Shown piece by piece: positions 54,801 to 64,000 of a stretch of DNA of 64,000 bases. The number at the start of each line of letters is the position of its first letter. Within the stretch, counting starts at the first letter, position 1. The stretch is from Caenorhabditis remanei. Lineage: Eukaryota > Nematoda > Chromadorea > Rhabditida > Rhabditidae. Location: NCBI RefSeq assembly GCF_010183535.1, contig NC_071333.1:3844001-3908000 (forward strand). Reading direction: 5' to 3'. The translations under genes were made by a program, and so were the position numbers. The notes under the pieces are model-generated. The model saw nothing but the letters and a program-made list of their open reading frames with translations. It did not search any database and was not told where the DNA came from.

Positions 54801-55574
54801 CTTTTAAAAGACATAATAGTGCCTCCCTGAACCTGAATGAAAATGATATCGCTCACACTAAAGGCTAAAAAAAAACTATGTATTACGGGGTGTATATAAA
54901 AAATAACTACACAAATACGGTTAAGTACGGACACATCGTTCTAAAAACAATTTTCATAATTTTCAATGTTCTGGAATTACTCAGTTCAGAATCATTAAAA
55001 ATATTCACATTAGTTGAGTACTCCCGAATTGTCCCCGTCCCTTATAAACCCGAACAATATAACAAAAAGTGTTAACTACCAAAACAGTCCCATAGAGTTA
55101 ATAATTAGCGGATCTCTTAGTACCTGAAGAGTCGGATAGACAGTCAGCTTACTAAACACAGGGTAGATGAGTTACGGTAGATTATAAATATAGCAGAAAA
55201 AGCGGGAAAGGAATTATACACTCACAATAAAAACATTTTCTTGAAAACGAAAAAACAATGTAACAGTAAGTTAGTCACATTCCAGACTCCTAAAAACTTA
55301 AGGCTAAAATCCTAATCAACGATGAAATATTCTAGACTTCAAAATTTCAGGAAAATATTTTTTGCGTATCAGAGATAAGATCTCCGCAGAAAACACTTGT
55401 CTCTCTTATTTCACACATCAATGATAACATCGACGTCATTTGCCAAACAAACACTCGAAATAATATATTTACATATTGAAGATAACAACCCAAAAGCACT
55501 GTTCGACCGTACCTATCTCATTAATTCACCAATAATCATATTGTACAGTTTCATATCCCTTCGTGTTTCTTTCT
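54801..55574. other. Gene-free interval
   Basis: AT-rich with no supported exon or repeat. Confidence 0.45.
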
Positions 55575-55716
55575 TTCGTTAGCTTTGCGTCGTTAATGGG
55601 TGAACCTTATAAAAGGACAGGTGTCGTCATTATGCGTCTCCTTATCCCTAGACAATGACGGCGGCGGCAATGGCAGCCGGTTGTTACGGTAGTTGTAGTC
55701 GTTGATCGTAGATCGC
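55575..55716 (-). pseudogene. Tail fragment of the modular membrane-protein gene
   Basis: Similar to 9998-10143: both carry TAAAAGGACAGGTGTC, a GCGGCGGC block and GATCGTAGATCGC. That region encodes the last 40 residues of the modular membrane protein, including the Pro run, and a few bases beyond its stop. Small gaps break the frame, and no ectodomain exon is nearby. It is a duplicated relic. Confidence 0.7.
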
Positions 55717-56605
55717 ATCACTCCGAGTGACGACAAGATTGATCATTTGTCGTACTTTGAGTGATGGTTTGGCAATATGGTTGACATGAACTAATTGATG
55801 ATCGTTGGCAGCGTGTCTTGTGGGAACTGCGTTGGGACTGGTGATGCTTGCTGATGTTTGCAATTAGAACAATTTACGGTTTACAGTTGTGGAGCTTTTC
55901 CGTTTGAGCGGGGGATTTCTCAATCGGAAAAGTTGTATATAATTTCCTACAATTTTCGAGGAGATATGAGAATAGGTGGGAGGAGGGTTTTGTTAACAGG
56001 AAAATTGTGAAGGAACAAGAAATGACGGATTATTCTCGTCATCTTCCGGCCCCCAATTTTGATGGACGGCGGGTGTGTTTTTTGTTTATTTTTTTCCATT
56101 TTTATTTGTTTATTTTTTATTTTTTTCCTGAATTTTAATTTTATGATGATGAGGTTGTGGTGTTTGAAGACACGAGTTAAATTAAAGGTACAGTAATTAT
56201 TTTTCAAATTTGAAGTTTTAAAAAAGTTTCGAAAGTCGAGATCATTAAGGATTTCCACCTGGTATGGATTTTAACGCCTATAACGACTACGGTGTCCGCT
56301 GAAACATCTGATAAATGTTGGAACACAGCATAGATAAATTATAAGGGATGTGATTGGCGTTTCGAGTGCGGTAATAATTATGGTGGTGGATCGTTTAGTG
56401 ATCGTGTAGATGATTCTCCAAGGGTCAGGTGTATGCCAAGGATGTACTTCCGAAAAACTTTAATCTGGATGGACTACTTGATTTAAATATTCTATCAATG
56501 TTGTGTTTGACAAGTGTATCAATTTTCTTTCAAGTTTTTCTCCCATTGACCCTTCCACGTATTTTCACGTACGTATTTTGAATAATATAAATAACATAAA
56601 TGAAT
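55717..56605. other. Gene-free interval
   Basis: A short AT-rich stretch without supported exons; the minus-strand frame at 56258-55947 is Lys-rich translated low-complexity DNA. Confidence 0.45.
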
Positions 56606-56925
56606 AAATAAAGAAATATCTGAAACAAATTTCAAACTTTCACCGAACAACATTTTGTAAGACCCCTGTCTCTTGAAAGTTTGGTAGTGTCCGAAAAAAA
56701 AGTTAACTTAGATTACTTCAAAGACATTTTCTAATATGCACCCTTTGCGTTTCTTTCCGTCCCTCCATTTTTTCAAATCCTGCCCTTTTCCCACTCTTCT
56801 TTTCACAACATGGAGTCCCCTTTCAAAACAAAATGTCAACCAACCTAGATATCTCCATTCTAATTTCTTTATTTTTCAAATTCTAAATGATCAAGCTACA
56901 CCCATACAGACATAAATGCTTTAAC
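56606..56925 (+). repeat. Direct duplication, copy B
   Basis: Partner of 54143-54450. Here it continues further, through TCAAGCTACACCCATACAGA, matching CAAACTACACCCATGCGGAT in copy A. Confidence 0.75.
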
Positions 56926-56991
56926 ATTTAAATAATAACCTGAACGCAATATATCTCCTTAAATGACTTGAGGCGACAATAAACAATTATT

Positions 56992-57120
56992 ACAGTAGCA
57001 AGCATAAGTGAGTACACCTTTGTAGTTTTTTGTGCAACTCTGCTATATCTTGTCCATTTTGCATAAACCTTTTTTGACAAGCAGCTAAAATATCCAGAAA
57101 CAGGATACTGCACACGAAGT
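56992..57120. repeat. CAGTAGCAAGCATAAG repeat end, copy 2
   Basis: Partner of 48231-48376. TACAGTAGCAAGCATAAG is followed by the same TTGCATAAACCTTTTTTG block, then diverges. Confidence 0.5.
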
Positions 57121-57359
57121 GTTTTTTTTCACGCTTAATCACTCACTTGTCTGTATTCTCTGTTTGTTTTATAGCCAGTAAATATCTGAAATTCAGAAAT
57201 AATGGAAATAAAAAATTTTTGAACTGTCAAAACTGGAATTTTTAATGATGGTTTGCAGAAAAACTTGAGAGACATCTATTAGTACATGTTTCGACCAATT
57301 TAGAGCATTTCTCAATAAGTTTATGTATCGTCATTTATAATCTGAGAGAATCGTGAATA

Positions 57360-57560
57360 AAAGGAAGAGAAAAAATACTGATTGTATCGGGAGAGCATAT
57401 GGGTGCAAAGATCCGCCCATTGTAGAGAAGATACATATCGAATATGAATGTAGTCACTCACTATCCCCAAGGCTAACTACTGAATGATGGCCGACAAATT
57501 GCTTTCTGATTTTTATTGAATTAATTTTATTTTACAATTGTTTGGATGTTTTGAAGGTAA
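57360..57560. repeat. CCGCCCATTGTAGAGAG repeat, copy 2
   Basis: Best-preserved with 62890-63050: both read GAATATGAATGTAGTCACTC, then CCCAAGGCTAACTACTGAAT and end TTTGGATGTTTTGAAGGT(A/G)AGT. The conserved donor-like end suggests a copied leader exon. Confidence 0.7.
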
Positions 57561-57739
57561 GTCAATAGGTCATGTTGCTTAGAGTACAGTTGCTCGAGCT
57601 TAGAAATTTCATTATTTTTCCAAATAAACCCTGTAGCAAAACATTCAGAAAAATACAGATGTGTTACAAAAAGATGAGACAACAGACTCTAATGTGAAAA
57701 CTGTTGCATAAACGAAGGGTACCTATTTGCGGAACACTA

Positions 57740-58001
57740 TTTGCTTAATTTGATGGTGTTTTAAGAGAACATATAGATCGAACATAGAGCCTTATTTCCG
57801 TAGTTCACAACATTTTTGTACCAGAAATCTCTGAAAAGTTACAAATCGACAAAGTAGCACCTCACTCAAATCGCTGTTTTTAGTGCGACATAGAGTGATT
57901 TTGAAGATGCATAAATTGATAGACTGTAACTATTCTGAGTGGTTTTGTACAAAAAAGTGGTCAACTAGAGAAGTGAAGCTCTATGCTTGATCTATATATT
58001 A
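57740..58001. repeat. Eroded CAGTACCG-family element
   Basis: Retains, with many changes, the inner blocks of the intact element next to it (GTAGTTCACAACATTTTTGT, then TACAAAAAAGTGGTCAACTA). An old copy lies directly against a younger one. Confidence 0.6.
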
Positions 58002-58449
58002 CAGTACCGCTCAAAAGTATATTAAGTTTTGCCTTTTTTAGTTGAAAACGCCCAACTTTGAGAGTGTGTCATAGAAAAACTAACTGTCCCACAAAAAACT
58101 TTTTATGGTATCAAACAGAGCAAGAATAGAACTCCATTTTTGTAGTTGACAACTTTTTTGTACGGACACTCCCTAGCAAGTTACATATCGTCGTAATTTC
58201 TCCCTCAAATCGACCAATTTCAGTGCAAAATAGTGCGATTTTTGAGCTGTCGTCGAAAAATGACCATAACTCTCTAGGGAGTGTCCGTACAAAAAAGTTG
58301 TCAACTACAAAAATGAAGCTCTAATTTTGATCGGTATAATTCATTAAAAATTTATTTGATTATTCAATCAACATTACCATGACACACTCTTAAAGTTGGA
58401 CCTTATCAACTGAAAAAACCAAAACTTAATATACTTTTGAGCGGTACTG
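58002..58449. mobile_element. CAGTACCG-family palindromic element, copy 4
   Basis: 448 bp, ends CAGTACCGCTCAAAAGTATA and the inverse, flanked by TA. Same structure as 41260-41711 with scattered differences. Confidence 0.88.
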
Positions 58450-59319
58450 TATATAAGTATTGACATTATGGGATTAAAAGTGAGACCAAGACACACTCTG
58501 TTATTTACCACCAAAAACAATGAGAATGAACAACCTTTAGACCGGTACAGTTGCTGAAAATTCGAAAACTTTAAAATTAACTTAAATATTGTATTTATTC
58601 AAAGCCATTTCAGAGTTTTCTTTGATTGTATTTGATTTATCTTCACAATTCTTTAAATGAATTTGAAAAATCTTATCTAACAAATTAAAAATTAACTTTG
58701 AAATTTGAAATGTCTCGAGGACGCATTTGAACATGGATTCTCGATTAGGATCTTCACATAACTTATTTTTGATCTACCAGAATATTATCAAAATTGAAAC
58801 TACAAACTAGTTCAACCACAAATTACACCCGTCGCGAAACTTTAATCACCGGGTACCAATTATCTCACGTTGAGATCCAAAAAAACAAGAAAATGGGTGT
58901 AGTCAGTGTCTCCTTCTCTGTTTACATTTTTATTTATGTTGGATAAAAGCGTCGACAAAATTGTTAGGATTTCAGATCTTTAAAAATTGGAATTTGTTTA
59001 TTTTCCAATATTTCTTTGTTCCCTTTTACGTAATCACATGGTAGCTTCCACCTGTTGAAACTTCATCGAAGAAAAAAAAGAGCAATCAGATAAGCGTGCC
59101 TCATCAAAAAGAGGGTAATAATTGGCGATGAGATTAACAGGAAATGACAGAACACCATATGTTTTGGTGTAATATGAAGGGTACTTGGATAATTGATGGT
59201 TTTTAATAGGAGATACCCGTCTCTACTTTTTTTCTTGCAGACTTCCATAACTCATAGATTCATAAAAGATCGACAATCTTACCAACCACTACTACACTCA
59301 TGTTGTCGTCATCCAAGGA

Positions 59320-60027
59320 ATGAGTGAGGGTATGTTATCTCCGCCTTGATCTGTTCAATTCAACACGTTCGCATTTCAGAGATTCACAAACTGAAACATG
59401 AAAATTTCTCATAGAAAGCCTATATTGAAAACAGCTACAGGGCATCGGACGCCGTGAAAGCGGAGTTGAATTTGAAAATTAATTTCTATTGCAATAATTG
59501 TGGTATAATGGCGAATGATGCGACTGAAAACATGAGAAAAAAGGACAATCGTGTAAAGGAACTTGAAATGGAAATAAAGCTGTTGAAGAAAGGTAGATAT
59601 AATATTATTATGAATTCTTGATTTGAAAACTCTTTTTTTCAGGTCCACCTGGTAACCCGTTTGTTCCATTACTCCATCAACTGACTAGGATCAAATCATA
59701 ACCTGTTGACTATGAATCGTCCCTCAGTTGGTACAGTTGCTCCAGAACCCTGAAAGCCCTTTTTCATACTGTAAAGACAAATCAGTAATTTCCAGCACAT
59801 TCGTCTACTCAATTTCGTTTGTCTCTTCTCCTTGAGCCCTCACCACCCAATGACAGCAATGGCTTTCAGTCACAGTCATTCCGTATCAAAATTGAACCCT
59901 TGGATGCACCAGAAACAGAGATTACTGTACCAGAAGCAGTACGTGAAGAAATAATCGGAGAAGAAAGTAAAGAGAAAGAAAACAAGCCGCCACCAATAAC
60001 CACAATGAAAGATACAATCGAGTGATT
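59320..60027 (+). pseudogene. Coiled-coil nuclear-type gene, possibly broken
   Basis: A start exon (MSE, 59320-59329), a coiled-coil exon (59381-59591, including FYCNNCGIMANDATENMRKK and VKELEMEIKLLKK) and a Pro/Glu-rich exon (59796-60027) can be joined in phase. The join uses a GTAACC donor inside the short PPG segment at about 59653. The last exon has FRIKIEPLDAPETEI, where IKIE fits a SUMO-attachment consensus, and ends ITTMKDTIE. One in-frame TAG (59408-59410) lies in the coiled-coil exon; it could be a true lesion or be removed by using the TTTCTCATAG there as an acceptor, which shifts phase. I cannot identify the family. Confidence 0.4.
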
Positions 60028-60395
60028 GTGAGCTGAATCCGAACGTACTGGAACTACGTATAAACTCTAATTTCAGTTGTTCAATGGAGTCCATTCCATC
60101 GGTCTGGACAGGAAAACTGGGCAAGCAAATGGCGAAAGATGAAGTTCATCCAAACGAAACAGGAGTGGCATGACTCAATATAATTTGACCCCCCCCCCCC
60201 TAAAAAGGAGAAAAGAAGAGAAGCAGCGACAACACCATTTTTTAAATTCCACTTTTGCATTCTATTTACTTTATTTTAAACCAGTTGAGAAAAAATAAAA
60301 ATATATCGTCAAGCTATGAAAATTTCAAATTTTTTTCCAATTAGAAGACACCATCCTCCTTGTCCTTGACTTTCCTCCTTGCCGTCTTTCGATTT

Positions 60396-61109
60396 TCACA
60401 CTGGCACCGCCGTCACCAATCTTGCCTGCACTTGAGCGTAGTGCTCGTTGTAGAGCTCTGATGCTCGGATGGTCCATTCCTTGTATTCGTCCCATTTTTC
60501 CTCTTTGATCACTTTCCATTCTTCATCTGAAAACCGCAACTTATACATTTAATGTTCTTCTAGATTTCAATTCACGGGACTTTTCTCTATCATAGTCAAG
60601 GAATGCGGTGAAGCTCCAAAAGAGGTGGAGACGGGGTTATGTACCTCTTGCGGCACTTCTTGCTTTGATGGGTCGAACAGAGATGACGAGGTGACTGAAA
60701 ATATTACTTTCGTATTAGTAATCTGATTAGTTAACATACCCAGCTTTGGGTCATTATAGCATGGAGCCTCCTTGGCGTTTTTCATCGCTATATCCAGACG
60801 AGCCTTTTGCTCCGGCGTTCCTGGAGCGACTGGAGCTGCATTTTTCAACTTCTTCTGAGCTTTTCCTCGAAAGTTCCTAATAGAACTGAGCTCAGTGATC
60901 GAGTGGAAGTCGGGTGTCGGTAGGAACGCTGGTGGGATGCGATTGCCGACTGCTGTAAGTTAGTTTCAGTTAGTACTGAAATTTTAGAAGGTTGTCTAAC
61001 TCGAAAGTAAGAAAATGTTTACCTTGAAGAGCTGGACGATTTGCTGGCTGTCTTTTAGATTTTGATCGGTTTGAAGGTCCAACCAAGATCTCCACATCCG
61101 TTCCTACAT
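60396..61109 (-). CDS. Basic protein with two alternative last exons (5' end missing)
   Basis: Exon a (61109-61023) and exon b (60952-60740) join in phase, reading DVEILVGPSNRSKSKRQPAN, then GNRIPPAFLPTPDFHSITEL and NFRGKAQKKLKNAAPVAPGT. Exon b ends one base into a codon. Two acceptors fit that phase. Exon c (60694-60567) gives SSSLFDPSKQEVPQE and a stop. Exon d (60526-60396) gives DEEWKVIKEEKWDEYKEW, then ELYNEHYAQVQARL and a stop. Exon d is charged and helical, exon c is not. The 45-bp intron between b and c has no stop and could be retained. No start codon is found; the first exon must lie upstream, possibly in the cassette at 61518-61690, although that ATG would be out of phase with exon a. 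Family not recognised. Confidence 0.6.
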
Positions 61110-61517
61110 CTGAAAATCAAACTATGCAAAAATCATCTTTCTATCCGTACTCAAACGTACAACACAAAAACATTTGAAAAAATTCAGAAAAACGTTAATT
61201 TCGGGTCTTGAAAATGCTCATTTTTGCACTGAGAAGCCACAAAAACGCGAATAACTTTTTGAAAATTTTCTAAAAACCTTGTTACCGCACAAAAAAACAA
61301 GTTTAGCTTTTCATTGAAGATATCCAGACTTGCAACGAGCCGGAATTAAAATTTCTCCCGCCCGGAAGTTCTGAAGATGACGAACATATGATCCGTAAAT
61401 AATTGCAAAAAAAAAGAATTTTGTCTGATTATTCCAAAATGTACGTAAAACTGTTAGAAAATTAATATTTAATGGACTAGCATTGCGAAATTTACTTTTT
61501 TTTCAAATTTTTCCACT

Positions 61518-61690
61518 CACCATTTAGAATTCGAATAAAATCAAAAGTTTGGGGTAGAGCAGCTACATACACACGCCGCTCACGGGGAGAGTGAATGGAA
61601 TAAATGGTGTTTGAATGTCGTTGCCGCCCCCTCATTAAATGTGACCAGCGGGGCGTGCTTTCCCCAAAAGACGGAGTAAACAACATGAGG
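61518..61690 (-). promoter_or_regulatory. First-exon cassette, minus copy
   Basis: Inverse-oriented match to 48400-48569: CACGCCCCGCTGGTCACATT, then GTAGCTGCTCTACCCC and TCTAA-ATG-GTGAGT ending at 61518. It faces the gene at 61109-60396, about 400 bp upstream of its first visible exon. Confidence 0.5.
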
Positions 61691-61800
61691 GAAATTGAGA
61701 AACAAGGAGAGATGAAAAAGCGAAAAATAGAAAGAAGAGAGTAGAAGGAAAATAGAATAATAAATTTTCCGATGGAGTGTTTTGCCTACTTGGCATCTCA

Positions 61801-62416
61801 CTAGGGAAGGATCCCGAGTCAAGATAGAGTTACAGGTCGAGATATATATCACTAGAACCGAACTTTTGCGCTGATTTCAAATCTGCTTTCCAATTTTGCT
61901 AAACGATCTCTTGAGAAAAGTTATTCGCCTTTTTGTGGCTTCTCAGTGCAAAAATGAGCATTTTCAAGACACCCAAAATTAACGTTTTTCTTATTCTTTT
62001 TCAAGTTTTTTTGTGTTGCACGTGCAGTTCCAATCATGTAAATTGTATTGTTTGTGCTGGAACTTCAGAAAATTTTCAGAAAAATTTTTTGTAGATGGGT
62101 CATTTTTGAAAATTTAAGAAACTCCACAAAATTTTTTCTGAAAATATATTCTGAAATTAAACTATGCTAAAACTATTTTTACATCCGTAGTCATACGTAC
62201 GAAACAAAACAATTTGAAAAAAATAAGAAAAATGTTAATTTTGGGAGCCTTGAAAATGCTCATTTTTGCACAGAGAAGCGACAAAAACGGCAATAACTTT
62301 TTTCACGAGTTCGTTTAGCTAAATTGGAACGCAGATTTGAAATCAACGAAAAATTTCGGTTCTAGCGATATCTATCTCGACATGTAACTCCATCTCGACT
62401 CGGGATCCTTCCCTAG
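61801..62416. mobile_element. CTAGGGAAGG inverted-repeat element
   Basis: 616 bp with ends CTAGGGAAGGATCCCGAGTC and the inverse. TCA flanks both ends, suggesting a 3-bp target duplication. Inner arms are also inverted (GAGCATTTTCAAG and its complement), and a partial relative lies at 61131-61262. It interrupts the block that is intact at 54640-54720. Confidence 0.75.
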
Positions 62417-62889
62417 TCAATTTGTTACGAAATCCGGTTTACGTTGTCATGAAACGTAAAGTTCTTTCAGTTTTTTGAGTTTCCATGACGTTTGTATTTT
62501 TCAGCATTCTCCATGTACTGAACAGTTCGCGGTACTAACTGATAAGATCTTCTATAAAGCCCCTGCCCCAACCACTCCTGCTGCTCTTCTAGTGGATACC
62601 CTTTCTCCAGTGAACTAAATTTCAAACACCATAAATGTTGAATCGAATGAGCTATCGTGAGGAAAAAGGGCAGGTGGCCACATCTGTAATCCACGACACA
62701 GAATGGGGAAGGATAGGGAAGAAGGAGCAGCTGGCAGAGTCAAAAGGTGAATAACAACCCCCAAAGTGAAAAACAACCCCAGCTGGCCGGTTGTTATTCA
62801 CCTTGCTTCATAATCCGAGCTTGTGCAACTTTTGAACAAAAAGCTGTTGCGTGATGAGAGGAATGGAGAATGAGAGAAATAGAAAAAAG

Positions 62890-63050
62890 ATGGGCGGAAC
62901 GATCCGTTCCGTGTATAGAGGATATATCTCAAATATGAATGTAGTCACTCATTATCCCCAAGGCTAACTACTGAATGATGGCCGACAAATTGCTTTCTGA
63001 TTATTATTGAATTAGTTATATTTTACAAATTGTTTGGATGTTTTGAAGGT
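62890..63050. repeat. CCGCCCATTGTAGAGAG repeat, copy 3
   Basis: Close partner of 57360-57560, ending TTTGGATGTTTTGAAGGTGAGT. Here the first block has changed to GATCCGTTCCGTGTATAGAG. Confidence 0.7.
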
Positions 63051-63584
63051 GAGTTGTTTTGTTTTCGGACTTATTTGTTTCAGAAACATCATAATGTAGT
63101 TTTTATAGGTTTGGGAAAAATGTGAAACCTTGACTTTTTCTTAATATACTTTTTTGAAACTTGGGATCTTGACGTGAAATGGAACTGAAAGTGAGTATTA
63201 GATTCTATTAGTTTATTTATTTGAACAATATTTTGAAAAGCTGAATGTAAGTTCATTCAGAATATCATCCACTACGGATAATAGCTCTTCTTCACTATTT
63301 TTTTGCTCTCACTAGTCAGTATGTTGTCATTTGTTTTCAGTATCATCATTGTTTCTCTTCGTAAGTTGTAAAAACTTTTGAATTTGGAAATTGAAATTTG
63401 TCTTTCTCTGTTTCCGAACGGTCTTGCCTCACGACCAGTTGCTGAAGCTGCCGCGGTACGAAAACATTCAGTTTCGCACGTGGGCATTTAGTAGATCAGA
63501 GATTAAGCATTTGGACTCTTCATAGTTTTATAAATTCTTATTTTCATTCTGATTTAGCTTTTTTTTCTCTAGGGGCTTGGTTTA

Positions 63585-64000
63585 GCAACACTTACAAGGG
63601 AAGTCTTTGGAGACGCCACTTTCAAACGACCTATAAATTTGGTCATAGGTATTTTCGACCACGGGGAGTCCATTTCTGCAGTCAAAACCTGCTAAATGTC
63701 TCTGTGAGCCGAGTTATGAGCTTTTAAACTTTTCGTATAGATAAGCTTTTTCACATGAAATTCTAAATCGACAAGCAGTATACGCTAGATTTTCTCTTTT
63801 TTGCAACTTACAAACACAGGTAAACCGCTGGGGAACACAAATTCAACTGTGCAGTGGCGTATATACGTCCGATTTGGAATTCCATGTGAAAAAGCTTGCC
63901 CATATGAAAAGTTTAAGAGCTCATAACTCGGCTCACAGAGACATTTAGCAGATTTTGACTGCAGAAATGGACTCCTTGTGGTCGAAAATACCTATAACCA
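63585..64000. mobile_element. Foldback element, second copy, cut by the window end
   Basis: Left arm begins CACTTACAAGGGAAGTCTTT and includes GTCAAAACCTGCTAAATGTC; the right arm returns from about 63830 and runs off the window. Its centre has no CAGTACCG element, so it represents the uninterrupted form of 2663-3571. Confidence 0.8.

Overview
This window looks like a gene-poor, transposon-rich stretch of a nematode chromosome, most likely Caenorhabditis. The evidence is short introns (many 45-60 bp) with GTAAG/GTGAG donors and TTTTCAG acceptors, and families typical of that genus: an F-box/FBA relic, a secreted NTF2-like protein, many TA-flanked palindromic elements and MULE, mariner and BEL/gypsy elements. 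There is no bacterial or viral gene organisation. I built gene models by joining open frames at splice sites and checking phase; none is confirmed by transcripts.

Layout. 1-4800: AT-rich DNA, a secreted NTF2-like gene (minus, 1792-2407) and one palindromic element nested inside another. 4811-9798: a young LTR retrotransposon with one mismatch between its LTRs, but no pol. 10022-12595 (minus): a nine-exon, 724-residue type I membrane protein whose ectodomain is built from repeated two-exon modules. 14149-15152: an F-box/FBA pseudogene. 17352-22684: a host gene whose third exon is split by a TA-flanked foldback element, which is itself split by a MULE with a complete 473-residue transposase frame. 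23099-23995: a broken carnitine palmitoyltransferase-like fragment. 24371-28417: head-to-head retroelement arms around a dead mariner. 28434-30480: a helicase fragment beside LTR-like repeats. 31861-32429, 34995-35768, 38526-39266 and 43424-45543: small genes (secreted, homeodomain-like, single-pass membrane, and a 78-residue protein). 40536-41728 and 46515-47493: an inverted and direct segmental duplication. 49237-50772: a miniature BEL/Pao-type element. 51056-52305: small coding units. 52511-54095, 58002-58449 and 61801-62416: more palindromic elements. 60396-61109 (minus): a gene with two alternative last exons. The window ends in another copy of the element family seen at 2663-3571.

The most notable results are the nested insertion that breaks an otherwise clean frame (and reads through if the insertion is skipped with one TA kept), the intact-looking MULE with its 8-bp target duplication, the modular membrane-protein gene, and dispersed copies of a putative promoter plus first-exon cassette. 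I see no operon-like functional system linking the genes; they look like independent small genes among mobile DNA.
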